Shown here: piece after piece, positions 9,557 to 18,639 of the stretch | How the letters are laid out: every line of letters starts with the position of its first letter | How positions within the stretch are numbered: the stretch's first letter is position 1 | Virus record (IMG/VR): IMGVR_UViG_3300030060_000826 | Coordinates: 1-43,479 of that record | DNA: 43,479 nt | Direction: 5' to 3' (one strand) | DNA from: a virus | Position numbers and translations under genes: made by a program | Notes under the pieces: model-generated | The model's database searches: none | Told to the model about the DNA's origin: nothing | The model's input: only the letters and a program-made list of their open reading frames with translations

Positions 9557-9713
9557 TTACTTGTCCTTTGCGTTTAGGTTTAATGTGTAATAATTCTCTT
9601 ATATGTAGCTTTCTACCCTTGAAGAAAACAATTAAGTTTATCAGAGTGTTGATGGTAATGGCGATAAGTAACCACCATTGCCACCATATTAGTTGTACAG
9701 TATTTTCTAGCAT
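9534..9713 (-). CDS. Small single-pass membrane protein
   Basis: 59 residues, between nrdJ and the nuclease gene. The start ATG overlaps the nrdJ stop (TAATG). Tryptophan-rich N terminus (LIWWQWWLL), then one transmembrane helix (IAITINTLINLIVFF), then a basic tail (KGRKLHIRELLHIKPKRKG). The positive-inside rule places the tail in the cytoplasm. Function unknown; small membrane proteins in early operons often modify the host envelope. Confidence 0.6.
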   Translation of the reverse strand: MLENTVQLIWWQWWLLIAITINTLINLIVFFKGRKLHIRELLHIKPKRKGQVNGKSITK

Positions 9714-11626
9714 TAACTAGCCTGTATGTCAACCATCTCGCAAGCATCTGCTGTGCAAGCTAGTTCTCTACCACCACTAGTTGTATCTTCTTTCTCATAG
9801 TCTGCTAACTTTGACCAATCAATAAACTCAGGCATTTCATGCGATAATGCATAATACATTGCTTCAGTTATATCTTGATATGGTGCTTGAGCATACGTAT
9901 GGTCGCTGAAAGGTAGGAAGGATATACCTGATACTTCATCAAAGTTTTTATATACCCATGCTCCTACATCCATCCACTCGTCTTCTTTTACTGACACAGT
10001 TACTGAAGGTTTATGCTCACACCAATGTCTTTGAAACATAAGCCAATACTCTAACTGCTCAATAGCTGACATTTGTGTTCTAGTAACAGCACCTGATGGT
10101 GACTTCATAGGAAAACTAAAAACAGTTGTACTGTCAGGTTTCATAACACATGGCTCACTTGGTATTCCACTATCTTTCATAAACTGTGTAAGTGGGTCTT
10201 TATTGTCACCACGCACAGTTCTAACATAGTAGTCATTATGTCTAGCATGGATACCTGATGCACTGTCAACTAATTGACTGACTGTGCCACTAGGTTTGAC
10301 ACAAGTTATAGCAGTTGACTGTGGTATGCCTAAATCTTTAGCAAACTTTTTGTTTGTTTCTACTGCTACTTCCCTTAGTATTATAAGAATTTCTTCTGTC
10401 CATATAGGACAATCAAGAATACCTGTTAGGGAAACTCCTAATAATCTTTCTTCTTCTGTATTTGCTTTCCATACTTTACGTAGATATTTAAAATCTGTAA
10501 GAGTAGATTGAAACGTACCTAGTATAGTAGCCATACGGACTTTTTCAGTTAAAGTTGATAAATCATCTGTTGCTCTACATACTACCTCTGTAAGATTACA
10601 AAACTGATAAGGTCTAAGAATAATCTCTGAACAAGGATTACACCCAAACTCATGGTCAATCTCACGTCTACCATTCTCAGATGCTTTTACTTTGGCTGCC
10701 TTACGATTAAATATACCACGTTCACCTGATTTGGACTCATATAGTGATGTCCATTCTCGCATGAATGTGCCCATCTCAGGCTTACCTTTGAAAGCTACAG
10801 AGTTATTAGCAAGTGCTCGTTGACCTTCATTCTCCCACCATTGTCCTGACTTAGCATGACGCATTTGGTCATCGCCTAAGTTAGACAAAGATATAAGAGC
10901 AGAACGTCTGACACCACCAACAACCACAACTTCACCTATCTTGCACATTAAGTCGTGGCACTCGATAGGAAATAATCTTCTACCTTTTGCACCCTCAAAC
11001 TTCTGTATACAAAATCTAAATAATTCCTCTAGTGGTGCAGGTCCTGATGCTCTACCACCAAATGTCTTGAGTCTAGCACCTGCAGGTCTTACCTCTGATA
11101 CATCCCATGTAGGTATCTGTCCTGCATATAATAATGATATTAACTCACGTAATGCTCTTGCCCATCCGGGTCTGCTGTCTCCTACTTTTATAACTGTAGA
11201 TGACTTCTCAAAATGCTCATTGACTACAGGTAACTTATCTACATTTTCTCTTTCAACAGAGAATCCTACACCTGTACCACACATAAGTATGTACATACAT
11301 TCATCAAAACTACGTGGACTATCTACAGGTATGTAGCTACAGTTATAGCCACCTACATGACATCTATCTAAAGCAGGTCCTGCTGTCATCAATGCTCTCA
11401 TACTAGGCATTACACCTAGACTAGTTATCTGCTCTGTGAGTTTTTCTTTCAAGGCTTTAGTTATATTGTATGAATAGTTTTTCTGTAAATGATTATCCAT
11501 ATAATCAAAGTATCTATCTACGGTCTCTCCCCAATTTTCTCTTCTCTGCTCATCGTCTTTCCACCTTGCATAGCGAGAGAGTGCTATGAAGTTTTGATAA
11601 TCTGTCGGTAAGTAATTATTTATCAT
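9713..11626 (-). CDS. nrdJ: Class II (B12-dependent) ribonucleotide reductase
   Basis: 637 residues, the length of a monomeric adenosylcobalamin-dependent reductase. Active-site motifs are NPCSEI (about residue 328; radical Cys and the N/E pair) and FCNLTE. Other conserved blocks are MCGTGVGFSVER, RPAGARLKTFGGRASGPAPL and TAITCVKPSGTVSQLVDSASG. The C-terminal redox pair is in ELACTADACEM. It reduces ribonucleotides to deoxyribonucleotides, supplying phage DNA synthesis without oxygen but with cobalamin. The start overlaps closely with the 53-residue gene upstream, and it lies downstream of the replication genes in the same operon. Confidence 0.95.
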   Translation of the reverse strand: MINNYLPTDYQNFIALSRYARWKDDEQRRENWGETVDRYFDYMDNHLQKNYSYNITKALKEKLTEQITSLGVMPSMRALMTAGPALDRCHVGGYNCSYIPVDSPRSFDECMYILMCGTGVGFSVERENVDKLPVVNEHFEKSSTVIKVGDSRPGWARALRELISLLYAGQIPTWDVSEVRPAGARLKTFGGRASGPAPLEELFRFCIQKFEGAKGRRLFPIECHDLMCKIGEVVVVGGVRRSALISLSNLGDDQMRHAKSGQWWENEGQRALANNSVAFKGKPEMGTFMREWTSLYESKSGERGIFNRKAAKVKASENGRREIDHEFGCNPCSEIILRPYQFCNLTEVVCRATDDLSTLTEKVRMATILGTFQSTLTDFKYLRKVWKANTEEERLLGVSLTGILDCPIWTEEILIILREVAVETNKKFAKDLGIPQSTAITCVKPSGTVSQLVDSASGIHARHNDYYVRTVRGDNKDPLTQFMKDSGIPSEPCVMKPDSTTVFSFPMKSPSGAVTRTQMSAIEQLEYWLMFQRHWCEHKPSVTVSVKEDEWMDVGAWVYKNFDEVSGISFLPFSDHTYAQAPYQDITEAMYYALSHEMPEFIDWSKLADYEKEDTTSGGRELACTADACEMVDIQAS

Positions 11627-11629
11627 TCT

Positions 11630-11791
11630 CTACTCCATTGTTACTTTCATATGTTTTATCTTTACACCCTCTAAGTCATGGTATAATTCTTTTATATAAT
11701 CTTCAAAATCTTCTGTCACATCTCCGTCAGAAGGAACAGGATATTCTTCAGGGTCTACATTTAGGGTAAGCATTATCTTTACTCTAATCAT
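11630..11791 (-). CDS. Small conserved hypothetical protein
   Basis: 53 residues, acidic centre. The start overlaps the preceding stop as TAATG, and the stop lies 4 bases before nrdJ. The sequence begins MIRVKIMLTLNVDPEEYPVP, then SDGDVTEDFEDYIKELYHD and a short beta end (VKIKHMKVTM). The beta-acidic loop-helix-beta layout is one I associate with short conserved marine phage proteins near nrdJ. Function unknown. Confidence 0.65.
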   Translation of the reverse strand: MIRVKIMLTLNVDPEEYPVPSDGDVTEDFEDYIKELYHDLEGVKIKHMKVTME

Positions 11792-12132
11792 TATGCATTA
11801 CCCTCAGTGTCTGTATTAAATGACAGATAAATAACATTGTCATTTTTATCTACTACTTTAGCTTTATCTTTTGTGTTTCGGTTCTCATACTCATCAGCCT
11901 TTGCCTCTAACTTATCTCTTACATAATCGTCTTCTTCCATGACAGGTATAGAAGAACAAATAGTTCTACAAAAAGACATCAGAGAATAAAAATCATCATC
12001 ATTTAATGGGTTCTCGTGGGATGACATAATAGTTACATCAACTTGTCCTGTCCACAATCTTCTAGGGTCTAACTGTGGTCTTACACTAATTAGAAAATCT
12101 TCAGGTCTCATACTTCTTCTAAATTCTTTCAT
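11791..12132 (-). CDS. Hypothetical early protein
   Basis: 113 residues. Start overlaps the endonuclease stop (ATGA). It contains RPEDFLISVRPQLDPRRLWTG and a two-strand region (QVDVTIMSSHENPL, NVIYLSF) with an acidic helical centre. No catalytic motif recognised. Its position between endonuclease I and nrdJ suggests a DNA metabolism accessory. Confidence 0.6.
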   Translation of the reverse strand: MKEFRRSMRPEDFLISVRPQLDPRRLWTGQVDVTIMSSHENPLNDDDFYSLMSFCRTICSSIPVMEEDDYVRDKLEAKADEYENRNTKDKAKVVDKNDNVIYLSFNTDTEGNA

Positions 12133-12617
12133 TTTTTTATTCTCCTCTTAGGTTTAGTCTTATATCTTCTTACGATTTTAGTACCTTTAAATTTTATAAA
12201 TTTAGGATGTGTGTTCTTCCCTTTTTCTTTCAACCAATCTTCAGGTATTATTCTATCGTAGTATCTAAAACCGTGCTTATCGCACCATTGACCATAAGAA
12301 GATTTAGCACCCTTTTGTAATTTAGTTCTACTGTTTGTAAATACAAATCTTATATCTAAATCAGGGTGTTGCTTTTTTATAGCTATATGTTTCTTTCTAT
12401 CCGATGCTAAAAATCTACCCTTAGTTTCTATTATTATACCATTGTTTAATATAAAATCAGGGGTATAGGTTCGGTATGTTAAGTCTTCCCATTCAATCTT
12501 AATACTTTCATAATCATATTTGTATCTGATTGTATCAAGAGACATAGAAATTTTAAGTTCTAAACCACTCCTATACCCATGCTTTATAGCATCTCTATAT
12601 GCTTTATGAGGAGACAC
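12129..12617 (-). CDS. T7 endonuclease I-like junction resolvase
   Basis: 162 residues, close to the 149 of T7 gp3. Diagnostic core: RTYTPDFIL, IIIETKGRF (catalytic D...E-x-K), then SDRKKHIAIKKQHPDLDIRF, KGAKSSYGQWCDKHGF and IPEDWL. The family cleaves Holliday junctions and branched DNA during phage recombination and packaging. The start is GTG, immediately after the preceding stop, with a weak Shine-Dalgarno; coupling to the upstream gene is likely. The C terminus is a strongly basic tail. Confidence 0.85.
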   Translation of the reverse strand: MSPHKAYRDAIKHGYRSGLELKISMSLDTIRYKYDYESIKIEWEDLTYRTYTPDFILNNGIIIETKGRFLASDRKKHIAIKKQHPDLDIRFVFTNSRTKLQKGAKSSYGQWCDKHGFRYYDRIIPEDWLKEKGKNTHPKFIKFKGTKIVRRYKTKPKRRIKK

Positions 12618-12836
12618 TTAAAAGTTTCGCCAAGTTATACCTGTAAATGGACTATAGGAAGTACTGTATCCTAAATTCTTTAGTTCTTCCTTTACAGCAT
12701 CCTCAGCTACTTTTCTAGCCTCTATAGCATTACGCAAACCCTCAGTACGTATTTCACGATACTGCTTTTTAGCCTCTGCAAGTTGCTTTTCCATTTCCTG
12801 TATTTCTTCTTTTAGTTCATCTAATGACTTACTCAT
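12618..12836 (-). CDS. Short coiled-coil protein
   Basis: 72 residues. Residues 3-60 form a continuous charged heptad-like helix (LDELKEEIQEMEKQLAEAKK), ending in an aromatic tail (YSPFTGITWRNF). Start overlaps the nuclease stop (ATGA). Probably a small oligomeric accessory of the recombination genes on either side; no family identified. Confidence 0.6.
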   Translation of the reverse strand: MSKSLDELKEEIQEMEKQLAEAKKQYREIRTEGLRNAIEARKVAEDAVKEELKNLGYSTSYSPFTGITWRNF

Positions 12837-13687
12837 GCTTTTCTCCTTTCTAATTTTACATACTGAACCATTTTAGGTTCTTTAGCTTGAGACATCTGCG
12901 ATGGTAACTCTTCGAGAGTTTCCCAACAGTCTTGTCTATATGAACAAAATGTACAGTTCTTACTTAAAACCATGTTACCTGTAGGTTTACCTCTAAAAGT
13001 TTCAGGCTCAGGTTCAAAGCATCGTACTAACTTGTCTGACTCTGCTGACTTTATATTCTTTTTGATTTTATCAATCTCTTTGTCCATCTCTATGTGAGCA
13101 GGCACATACTTAAATTGACCATTCGCTTTGTTGACAACCCACCAACCACCTGCCTTCTTATTAGAGGCTTTTGCGTAACCTGCAAGTTGTCCTACATAAC
13201 CAAAGCTATCTCCTGAATGTAAAGTCTCATAAGACTCAAACTTATATTTGTATGACCAATCAGATGCTGACTTGATATCATCAACTGCATCATTCATAAC
13301 TAAATCATACGTACCTGATATAGTATTATATTTATCAATGTCAAGAGATACAGTATCACTATCTTCAAAATCTACTTTAGCTGACCTAAGAATAGCTTTG
13401 AACACAGCCTCAACTATATCTCCTATCATCATATTCATAACAAACGTAGTAGGTCTAGGTATTGCTGTCTCAGGTTTATTTTTCTCATACCATAGCTGAC
13501 AAGAAGGTCTACCAATATTAGACATGCGAAACTTAAAATCCGTATCCCTTTTAGAGTTGAACTGACGATTCAGTGCATCCTTTATATCAGATGCTACCTG
13601 CTCAATAGTCTCAGAACTCATAGCAGTCTCACCCTTACTTGCGTTTTGTAAGTATTGATGAATCATCATTTCAGCAGGGTGGTTCAT
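12833..13687 (-). CDS. Cas4/RecB-like PD-(D/E)XK exonuclease
   Basis: 284 residues. Nuclease core: SGTYDLVMNDAVDDIKSASD gives D...D-I-K, with QLAGYAKAS following (motif IV-like Q-x-x-x-Y). A cysteine near residue 58 (GRPSCQLWYEK) and CTFCSYRQDC near the C terminus reproduce the C...C-x2-C-x5-C arrangement of Fe-S cluster nucleases such as Cas4 and AddB. In podovirus genomes this position holds the exonuclease, equivalent to T7 gp6. Start overlaps the preceding gene as TAATG. Confidence 0.8.
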   Translation of the reverse strand: MNHPAEMMIHQYLQNASKGETAMSSETIEQVASDIKDALNRQFNSKRDTDFKFRMSNIGRPSCQLWYEKNKPETAIPRPTTFVMNMMIGDIVEAVFKAILRSAKVDFEDSDTVSLDIDKYNTISGTYDLVMNDAVDDIKSASDWSYKYKFESYETLHSGDSFGYVGQLAGYAKASNKKAGGWWVVNKANGQFKYVPAHIEMDKEIDKIKKNIKSAESDKLVRCFEPEPETFRGKPTGNMVLSKNCTFCSYRQDCWETLEELPSQMSQAKEPKMVQYVKLERRKA

Positions 13688-14592
13688 TAAGCTACCTCAT
13701 CATCAATATCAATGAACTCATCTACAGTCTGCATATCATCCTTACTGATATCATCCTTCGCTTTCATATCCCACTCATTGATTATATATGAGTTGTAATT
13801 CTCAATCCAAGAAATAAAATTAGAAAACATCTCTTGGTCTTTGTCATCGAGAGTAACAGCATTAATCAAATCGAGACTAGCTGTAGGTAGATAAAAGGAA
13901 TTACCATTTGGTAGCTTTCTTTCTTCAGTATTCAAAGCTATCGTATGCTGAACAGGTAACTTCTTCATCTGTGCTAACTTAGCAAAAGGAATACCCAAAG
14001 TCTTGAAGGCATCTCTATTATCTATCTCCCATATAAAAGGATGAGCACTTGTATCTAAAGAGTTACCCTTCTCATCTGTAGGTTTATCTAACTCAATAGT
14101 ACCAAAGATAACACGAACACGTTTGATTTGCTTTATCAAGTCTTGTGTGGCTACAGGTAAAGCCTGAAAGTCTTTTATCCAACCTGAAGGTTTACCACAG
14201 TTGAAACCACCTTGATTATCTTTCAAATCAATATTAAGATTATCAGCCATAATAGTCTTATGATAAATACCCATAGGGTCTCCTGCCTTTGCAGACATAT
14301 TCTTCACAAATCTTTTGTACATAAATCTCTGTACAAAGGGTCTTATTTTAGCTGACTTAGAGTAAAAGATATTCTCATCAGGAACATCTAACTTATACGT
14401 TCCACCTTCTACTACTTCAACATTAACATTCTTACCTTTGACTTCTGCCTCGCCCATGATAGGTGAATGATTAATCTTTAGTCTAGGAAGATTGTTTGTC
14501 TTTCCATCACTGCTAGTGCCTTCATTAGCAATACCCATTGCCTTAGCCATAGCATTATAATTGTTAGTATCTATTGTAACTAAATTACTCAT
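13687..14592 (-). CDS. Probable ssDNA-binding replication protein
   Basis: 301 residues, preceded by AGGAG. No catalytic motif. The body is beta-rich with aromatic residues and the C terminus is strongly acidic (DEFIDIDDEVA), the hallmark of phage ssDNA-binding proteins such as T7 gp2.5, whose tail contacts polymerase and helicase. The gene sits between polymerase and exonuclease, as gp2.5 lies among replication genes in T7. The role is inferred from tail and context, not from recognised sequence identity. Confidence 0.55.
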   Translation of the reverse strand: MSNLVTIDTNNYNAMAKAMGIANEGTSSDGKTNNLPRLKINHSPIMGEAEVKGKNVNVEVVEGGTYKLDVPDENIFYSKSAKIRPFVQRFMYKRFVKNMSAKAGDPMGIYHKTIMADNLNIDLKDNQGGFNCGKPSGWIKDFQALPVATQDLIKQIKRVRVIFGTIELDKPTDEKGNSLDTSAHPFIWEIDNRDAFKTLGIPFAKLAQMKKLPVQHTIALNTEERKLPNGNSFYLPTASLDLINAVTLDDKDQEMFSNFISWIENYNSYIINEWDMKAKDDISKDDMQTVDEFIDIDDEVA

Positions 14593-14627
14593 ATGTAATT
14601 CTCCTTTCTAAAAGTTTTATTGTTATA

Positions 14628-16640
14628 TCATAAAACGTCTTTGGTGTCAAGCCAATTATTACCTATTTTTGCCTCTAATAATAGTGGAACATTCAAAGAT
14701 ATCTCAAACTGTTGCTCTATAAGAGCTTTCATTGTATCGTTTATATTCTTAATAAGAGAGATAACAGTATCTATCTCATTAGGGTGTACATCAATAACGA
14801 TTGAATCGTGTACACTATTTACAACTTTAGATTGTAATACTTCTAACTTCTTCGCTATGTGTGTAAGTATGAGAGGTACAATGTCAGCAGTAGCGAATGA
14901 CTGCACAGGATAGTTCTTTATCTGTGTGAAGTGAGAAACAGAACCATCTCTGCGTCTTACTACATCAGGGAAACTAAACTCTCTGCCTGATGGTATTCTA
15001 ACCTTACCTGTATTCATAACCTCTTTAGCCAATTTGGAGTGCCATAGTGCGATTCCTTTGTACTTTTCCGTGAAGTGTTTATAATATGTAGCCTGAGAAG
15101 GTGTCCTGCCAAATCCTGTTGCTCCATACAGGGGAGCAAACGTGTGTGCCTTCGCCTCTTGCCTAGATGTTTTTTCACCTGCATCACTAATAATACGAGC
15201 AGTATAACTATGCACATCAAATCCATCTTCTATCTCCTTCATAGCAATCTTGTCTTGTGATAGGTATGCTGATACTCTAAACTCTAATTGAGCAAAGTCT
15301 GCCTCAAGTATCTGTCCACCCTTCCAACGTGATATAAACACCTTCTTCACAGGGAATGTACCACCTCTAGGCATATTCTGCATGTTAGGGTCAGCACCAC
15401 TAAATCTTCCTGTAGAAGTTCGGTGCTGTAACAGCCTAACATGTAGCTTACCATCAGGCTTGATATGTGTGTTGATACCCTCAACAAAAGATGAAAGGTA
15501 TGTATCAAGTGCTGATAGTCTCTGTAAGTCTGTAAGAAAGTTCATTGCGTCTGTCATATTCTTTTGTTTAGCTATACCATGTAACATAGCTAGGTTAGTT
15601 TTGTTTACACTAAATCCATTAGCACTAACCCACTTAGCAGTAGGAGCATTGAACTTTAATCCTGCAATAGCTTTAGTAGGTACAAATAAATATCCAACTG
15701 CATCACAATCACTACATTTTGTAGGTTTAGCAAAAGGTGTACCATCTTTTCTAGTCTTTCTATAGTAACCTGTGCCTACACAACTTGAACACTGCTCTGC
15801 TCTTGTCTTGTACACAATGTCAGAGTTTTGCTGTATTGTGTGTCTGTAGTCAGACTTATCCATGTATGGAGTAAAACTATTTGCCCACATGGTCTTGTCG
15901 TGTGGCTTTCTACTGTAGATAACCCAAGACATCTGCTCAGGACTATTGAGATTGATAGGTGTATCTCCCATCAACTCTTTGACTTGTCTATTTAAACGTA
16001 TCTCTATATCTGACTTCTCTTTCTCAAACTCACTACGAACTTCATCTAACTTATCCTTATCTACATGAAATCCATTCTGATATATTCTAGCTAAAGTAAC
16101 TGCAACTTTATTTGTAAGCAATACTGTACTCATCAAACTTGCATACTCTGTGGTATTGAGTTTTCTGTATATGACATCAGATAACTCTTGGGTAGCACGT
16201 AAGTCTGCAGACAGGTAGCCTGCTAACTCTTGTGGTGGTATCTCGTCAATAGGAACTTTGTTGGCAAAGTATTCCTTCATTGTATCTTGCTTTTTAGTAT
16301 CGAGGTCATATCGAATGGCACATGCCTCAAGCGATAGAGGTTGCTTGTTACCTCTCTGCAATACATACTCTCCAAGCATTGTATCAAAGACAGAGCCATT
16401 GTACGTAAATCCACATTCCCACAACCACAGTAAGTCGTGTACAATATTATGTCCTATCAGAATTGTAGCATCATCTAGTAACTTTTGTACTCCATCAAAG
16501 TTATCTCTAAATAAATACTCCTCGCCCTTATCTGTCAGGCATCCAACCATTACTAACTTATTACTAGCCTCGAATGGGTCGAGATGTAACTTACCATCTC
16601 TATGCGTAACTGTATTCTCTACATCAAGAGTTAACTTCAT
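14628..16640 (-). CDS. polA: Family A DNA polymerase with zinc-finger insert
   Basis: 670 residues. An N-terminal 3'-5' exonuclease is present (LTLDVENT, ILIGHNIVHDLLWL, LSADLRATQE). Polymerase motif A is EADFAQLEFRVSA, motif B RQEAKAHTFAPLYGATG and motif C NSVHDSIVIDV. The residue equivalent to E. coli Pol I position 762 is Phe (AHTF). Residues about 281-311 contain CSSCVGTGYY...CSDCDAVGYL, a four-Cys DnaJ-like zinc knuckle that is not part of the basic PolA fold. I chose this ATG because it overlaps the helicase stop as ATGA; an in-frame start 54 bases upstream also exists. It is the replicative enzyme with the primase and helicase. Confidence 0.95.
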   Translation of the reverse strand: MKLTLDVENTVTHRDGKLHLDPFEASNKLVMVGCLTDKGEEYLFRDNFDGVQKLLDDATILIGHNIVHDLLWLWECGFTYNGSVFDTMLGEYVLQRGNKQPLSLEACAIRYDLDTKKQDTMKEYFANKVPIDEIPPQELAGYLSADLRATQELSDVIYRKLNTTEYASLMSTVLLTNKVAVTLARIYQNGFHVDKDKLDEVRSEFEKEKSDIEIRLNRQVKELMGDTPINLNSPEQMSWVIYSRKPHDKTMWANSFTPYMDKSDYRHTIQQNSDIVYKTRAEQCSSCVGTGYYRKTRKDGTPFAKPTKCSDCDAVGYLFVPTKAIAGLKFNAPTAKWVSANGFSVNKTNLAMLHGIAKQKNMTDAMNFLTDLQRLSALDTYLSSFVEGINTHIKPDGKLHVRLLQHRTSTGRFSGADPNMQNMPRGGTFPVKKVFISRWKGGQILEADFAQLEFRVSAYLSQDKIAMKEIEDGFDVHSYTARIISDAGEKTSRQEAKAHTFAPLYGATGFGRTPSQATYYKHFTEKYKGIALWHSKLAKEVMNTGKVRIPSGREFSFPDVVRRRDGSVSHFTQIKNYPVQSFATADIVPLILTHIAKKLEVLQSKVVNSVHDSIVIDVHPNEIDTVISLIKNINDTMKALIEQQFEISLNVPLLLEAKIGNNWLDTKDVL

Positions 16641-17860
16641 GCCTCGTACCTCGCTGTTATATAATCGAGTTCGCAATGAACTGTGCCATGCCAACCTGTC
16701 AACTTATTCTTTACCACATTCAAATGTCTTTGTGAATCTTCTTCATCTTGACCTTCTACTTGTGGGTTTTTAGCTATCAATATCATCAAATCAGCCTCGG
16801 CAGCTTTACCTGTACGACTGCCTTCCATCATGGCTTGATTAAGAATAACCTTGCCCTCTGCCTCTGCTGACAACTGCGACATATACAATACAGCACAGTT
16901 ATATGTCTTAGCTATCTGCCTTGCGTGTATGGCATTAGCTTTGAGTGCCTCATCATGTCTTGCAAATCCTGCAGTAGTAGCAAACTTATCTCCCATGTCA
17001 AGTACAAGTATGTCAGGCTTTTCTGCCTTACACACACTCTCAACCCAAGCCATGTCTCTGTTGGATGCATCTCTAATCCTTATGTTCTCAAACACAGGCT
17101 TATACTTCTGTAGTGCTGTTTCCTTATTTTTTGTAATCTCACTAATCTTCATACCTGTAGATGCAGTCAAGTATCTTACACCAACTCTGTGATAACTTTC
17201 TTCATTACAGAGTATGATACACTTCGCACCTTGATGAGCAAAGCCATTAGGACTAGCAATCAAACTAGCATGGAAAGATGTCTTACCTGTATTTGGTCTA
17301 GCACCTATCTCAATCAGATGACCTGCATTGATACCATCAACTTTACGTGTAAGACTTGGAATATTAAATGACCATCTAGCCTCTAAGTCATTCTTCTCAA
17401 GTAGAGTATCAATAGTAATGTCATCCCACTCAATATTAAGATTAGGTGTAAAGTCATCTGCATACAACTCAAGAATATTTCTTAGTGGTTCAAGCGAGGA
17501 CTTAACACCATTGACATAATCAAAACCAAGATTAGCAATATCCTCGCCAACAACTTGTTGGAATAGTTTGGATAGCACCTCTTGTGCAATGTCTTCTCCA
17601 AGTGGTACTTCCTTCTTTATTGTATTGAACAGTGATGAGTAAGCCTGCTTTTGTGCAGTAGTCATAGATGCATTATTTGCTAGGAACAAAGCCTCTATCT
17701 CATCAGGGGTAACTGTTCTCTCGTATCTATTGATTGCTTGGTCAAGTGCCTGTTTAATCTTACGCACATCTTTACTAAACAATCTGTCAGGACACTTTGC
17801 ACCTCTATGTGCATCATAGAATGGCTTGTCCATTAAACTTCGTATTAATGATAATTCCAT
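16637..17860 (-). CDS. DnaB/gp4-like replicative helicase
   Basis: 407 residues. RecA-fold ATPase with Walker A ARPNTGKTSFHASL, Walker B ILVLDMGDK, and the AVLYMSQLSAEAEGK segment corresponding to helicase motif H3. The N-terminal 150 residues are helical, like the linker domain of DnaB-family proteins. It would unwind the fork in front of the polymerase. A strong AGGAG lies 8 bases before the ATG. Primase is a separate upstream gene, so the T7 gp4 functions are split here. Confidence 0.9.
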   Translation of the reverse strand: MELSLIRSLMDKPFYDAHRGAKCPDRLFSKDVRKIKQALDQAINRYERTVTPDEIEALFLANNASMTTAQKQAYSSLFNTIKKEVPLGEDIAQEVLSKLFQQVVGEDIANLGFDYVNGVKSSLEPLRNILELYADDFTPNLNIEWDDITIDTLLEKNDLEARWSFNIPSLTRKVDGINAGHLIEIGARPNTGKTSFHASLIASPNGFAHQGAKCIILCNEESYHRVGVRYLTASTGMKISEITKNKETALQKYKPVFENIRIRDASNRDMAWVESVCKAEKPDILVLDMGDKFATTAGFARHDEALKANAIHARQIAKTYNCAVLYMSQLSAEAEGKVILNQAMMEGSRTGKAAEADLMILIAKNPQVEGQDEEDSQRHLNVVKNKLTGWHGTVHCELDYITARYEA

Positions 17861-17865
17861 GTTGG

Positions 17866-18639
17866 TTACTCCTTTGGGGTTAATAATTCTAATTGTTTAT
17901 AGTCTTCTTCTTTCCTGTATTTTAAATCGTCTTGTACTCGTAGTACCTTAACGTCATTCACATGACCTCGTAATTCTTTCGCAAAAGCTAATGTCTTTGG
18001 CAAGGCATCAGGGTCTAAAGCTATTATAGCAGTCGAGAACTGTGAGAGATATTTCTTATGTGCCTCAGCTAATGATGTACCCAACACTGCTACCCCAACA
18101 TATACCTCATTACCTACTGCTACTGCACTCACACAGTCCTCAACAACTACTGCCACCCTACCACATCCATGAGTAAAAGGCAAGTTATTTCTTCCATACC
18201 TTTTCCATTTGGGTAAACGAGACCCTAGTGCCCTTCCTGTGGCATCAACCATTTTATTATCGTGGAGAATAGGAAAGACAACTCTGTCATCTTTCACATC
18301 ATAAAACAGTTCTATCTTGGACATATCTATACTCCAAGACGCACACCAAGAAGTGACACTAGGTCTATCCCCATGTGGTAATACATACTCAGGCAATGTA
18401 AAATCATTTACATCATCATCAAGTACACTTGGGTCTATGGCATCCCTTATATCTTCTACAGACAGGTGGATACGTGTTGAACCTGATAACTTACAGCTAG
18501 ACTTGTAACAATTCCACAAGATTCTACCCATATTATTTGTTACTGTAAAAGTTTTGTATCCATTACAACTAGGACAAGATAATCTTTTAGTCTCTCCTAT
18601 ACCTAACTGTAAATCATTTATATAATTATATATATTCAT
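17866..18639 (-). CDS. Primase with zinc-binding and TOPRIM domains
   Basis: 257 residues. N-terminal zinc ribbon with C22-x2-C25 and C44-x4-C49. A TOPRIM-like domain follows: VAVVVEDCVSAVAVG (catalytic Glu) and AIIALDPDALPKTL (D-x-D). This corresponds to the primase half of T7 gp4. It would lay down RNA primers for lagging-strand synthesis. Start overlaps the recombinase stop as ATGA; six bases separate it from the helicase gene. Confidence 0.88.
   Translation of the reverse strand: MNIYNYINDLQLGIGETKRLSCPSCNGYKTFTVTNNMGRILWNCYKSSCKLSGSTRIHLSVEDIRDAIDPSVLDDDVNDFTLPEYVLPHGDRPSVTSWCASWSIDMSKIELFYDVKDDRVVFPILHDNKMVDATGRALGSRLPKWKRYGRNNLPFTHGCGRVAVVVEDCVSAVAVGNEVYVGVAVLGTSLAEAHKKYLSQFSTAIIALDPDALPKTLAFAKELRGHVNDVKVLRVQDDLKYRKEEDYKQLELLTPKE

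Noticed and set aside
16258-16773. Open frame of 171 codons on the plus strand
   Set aside because: It is antisense to the DNA polymerase start and helicase end, has no Shine-Dalgarno and no recognisable family.
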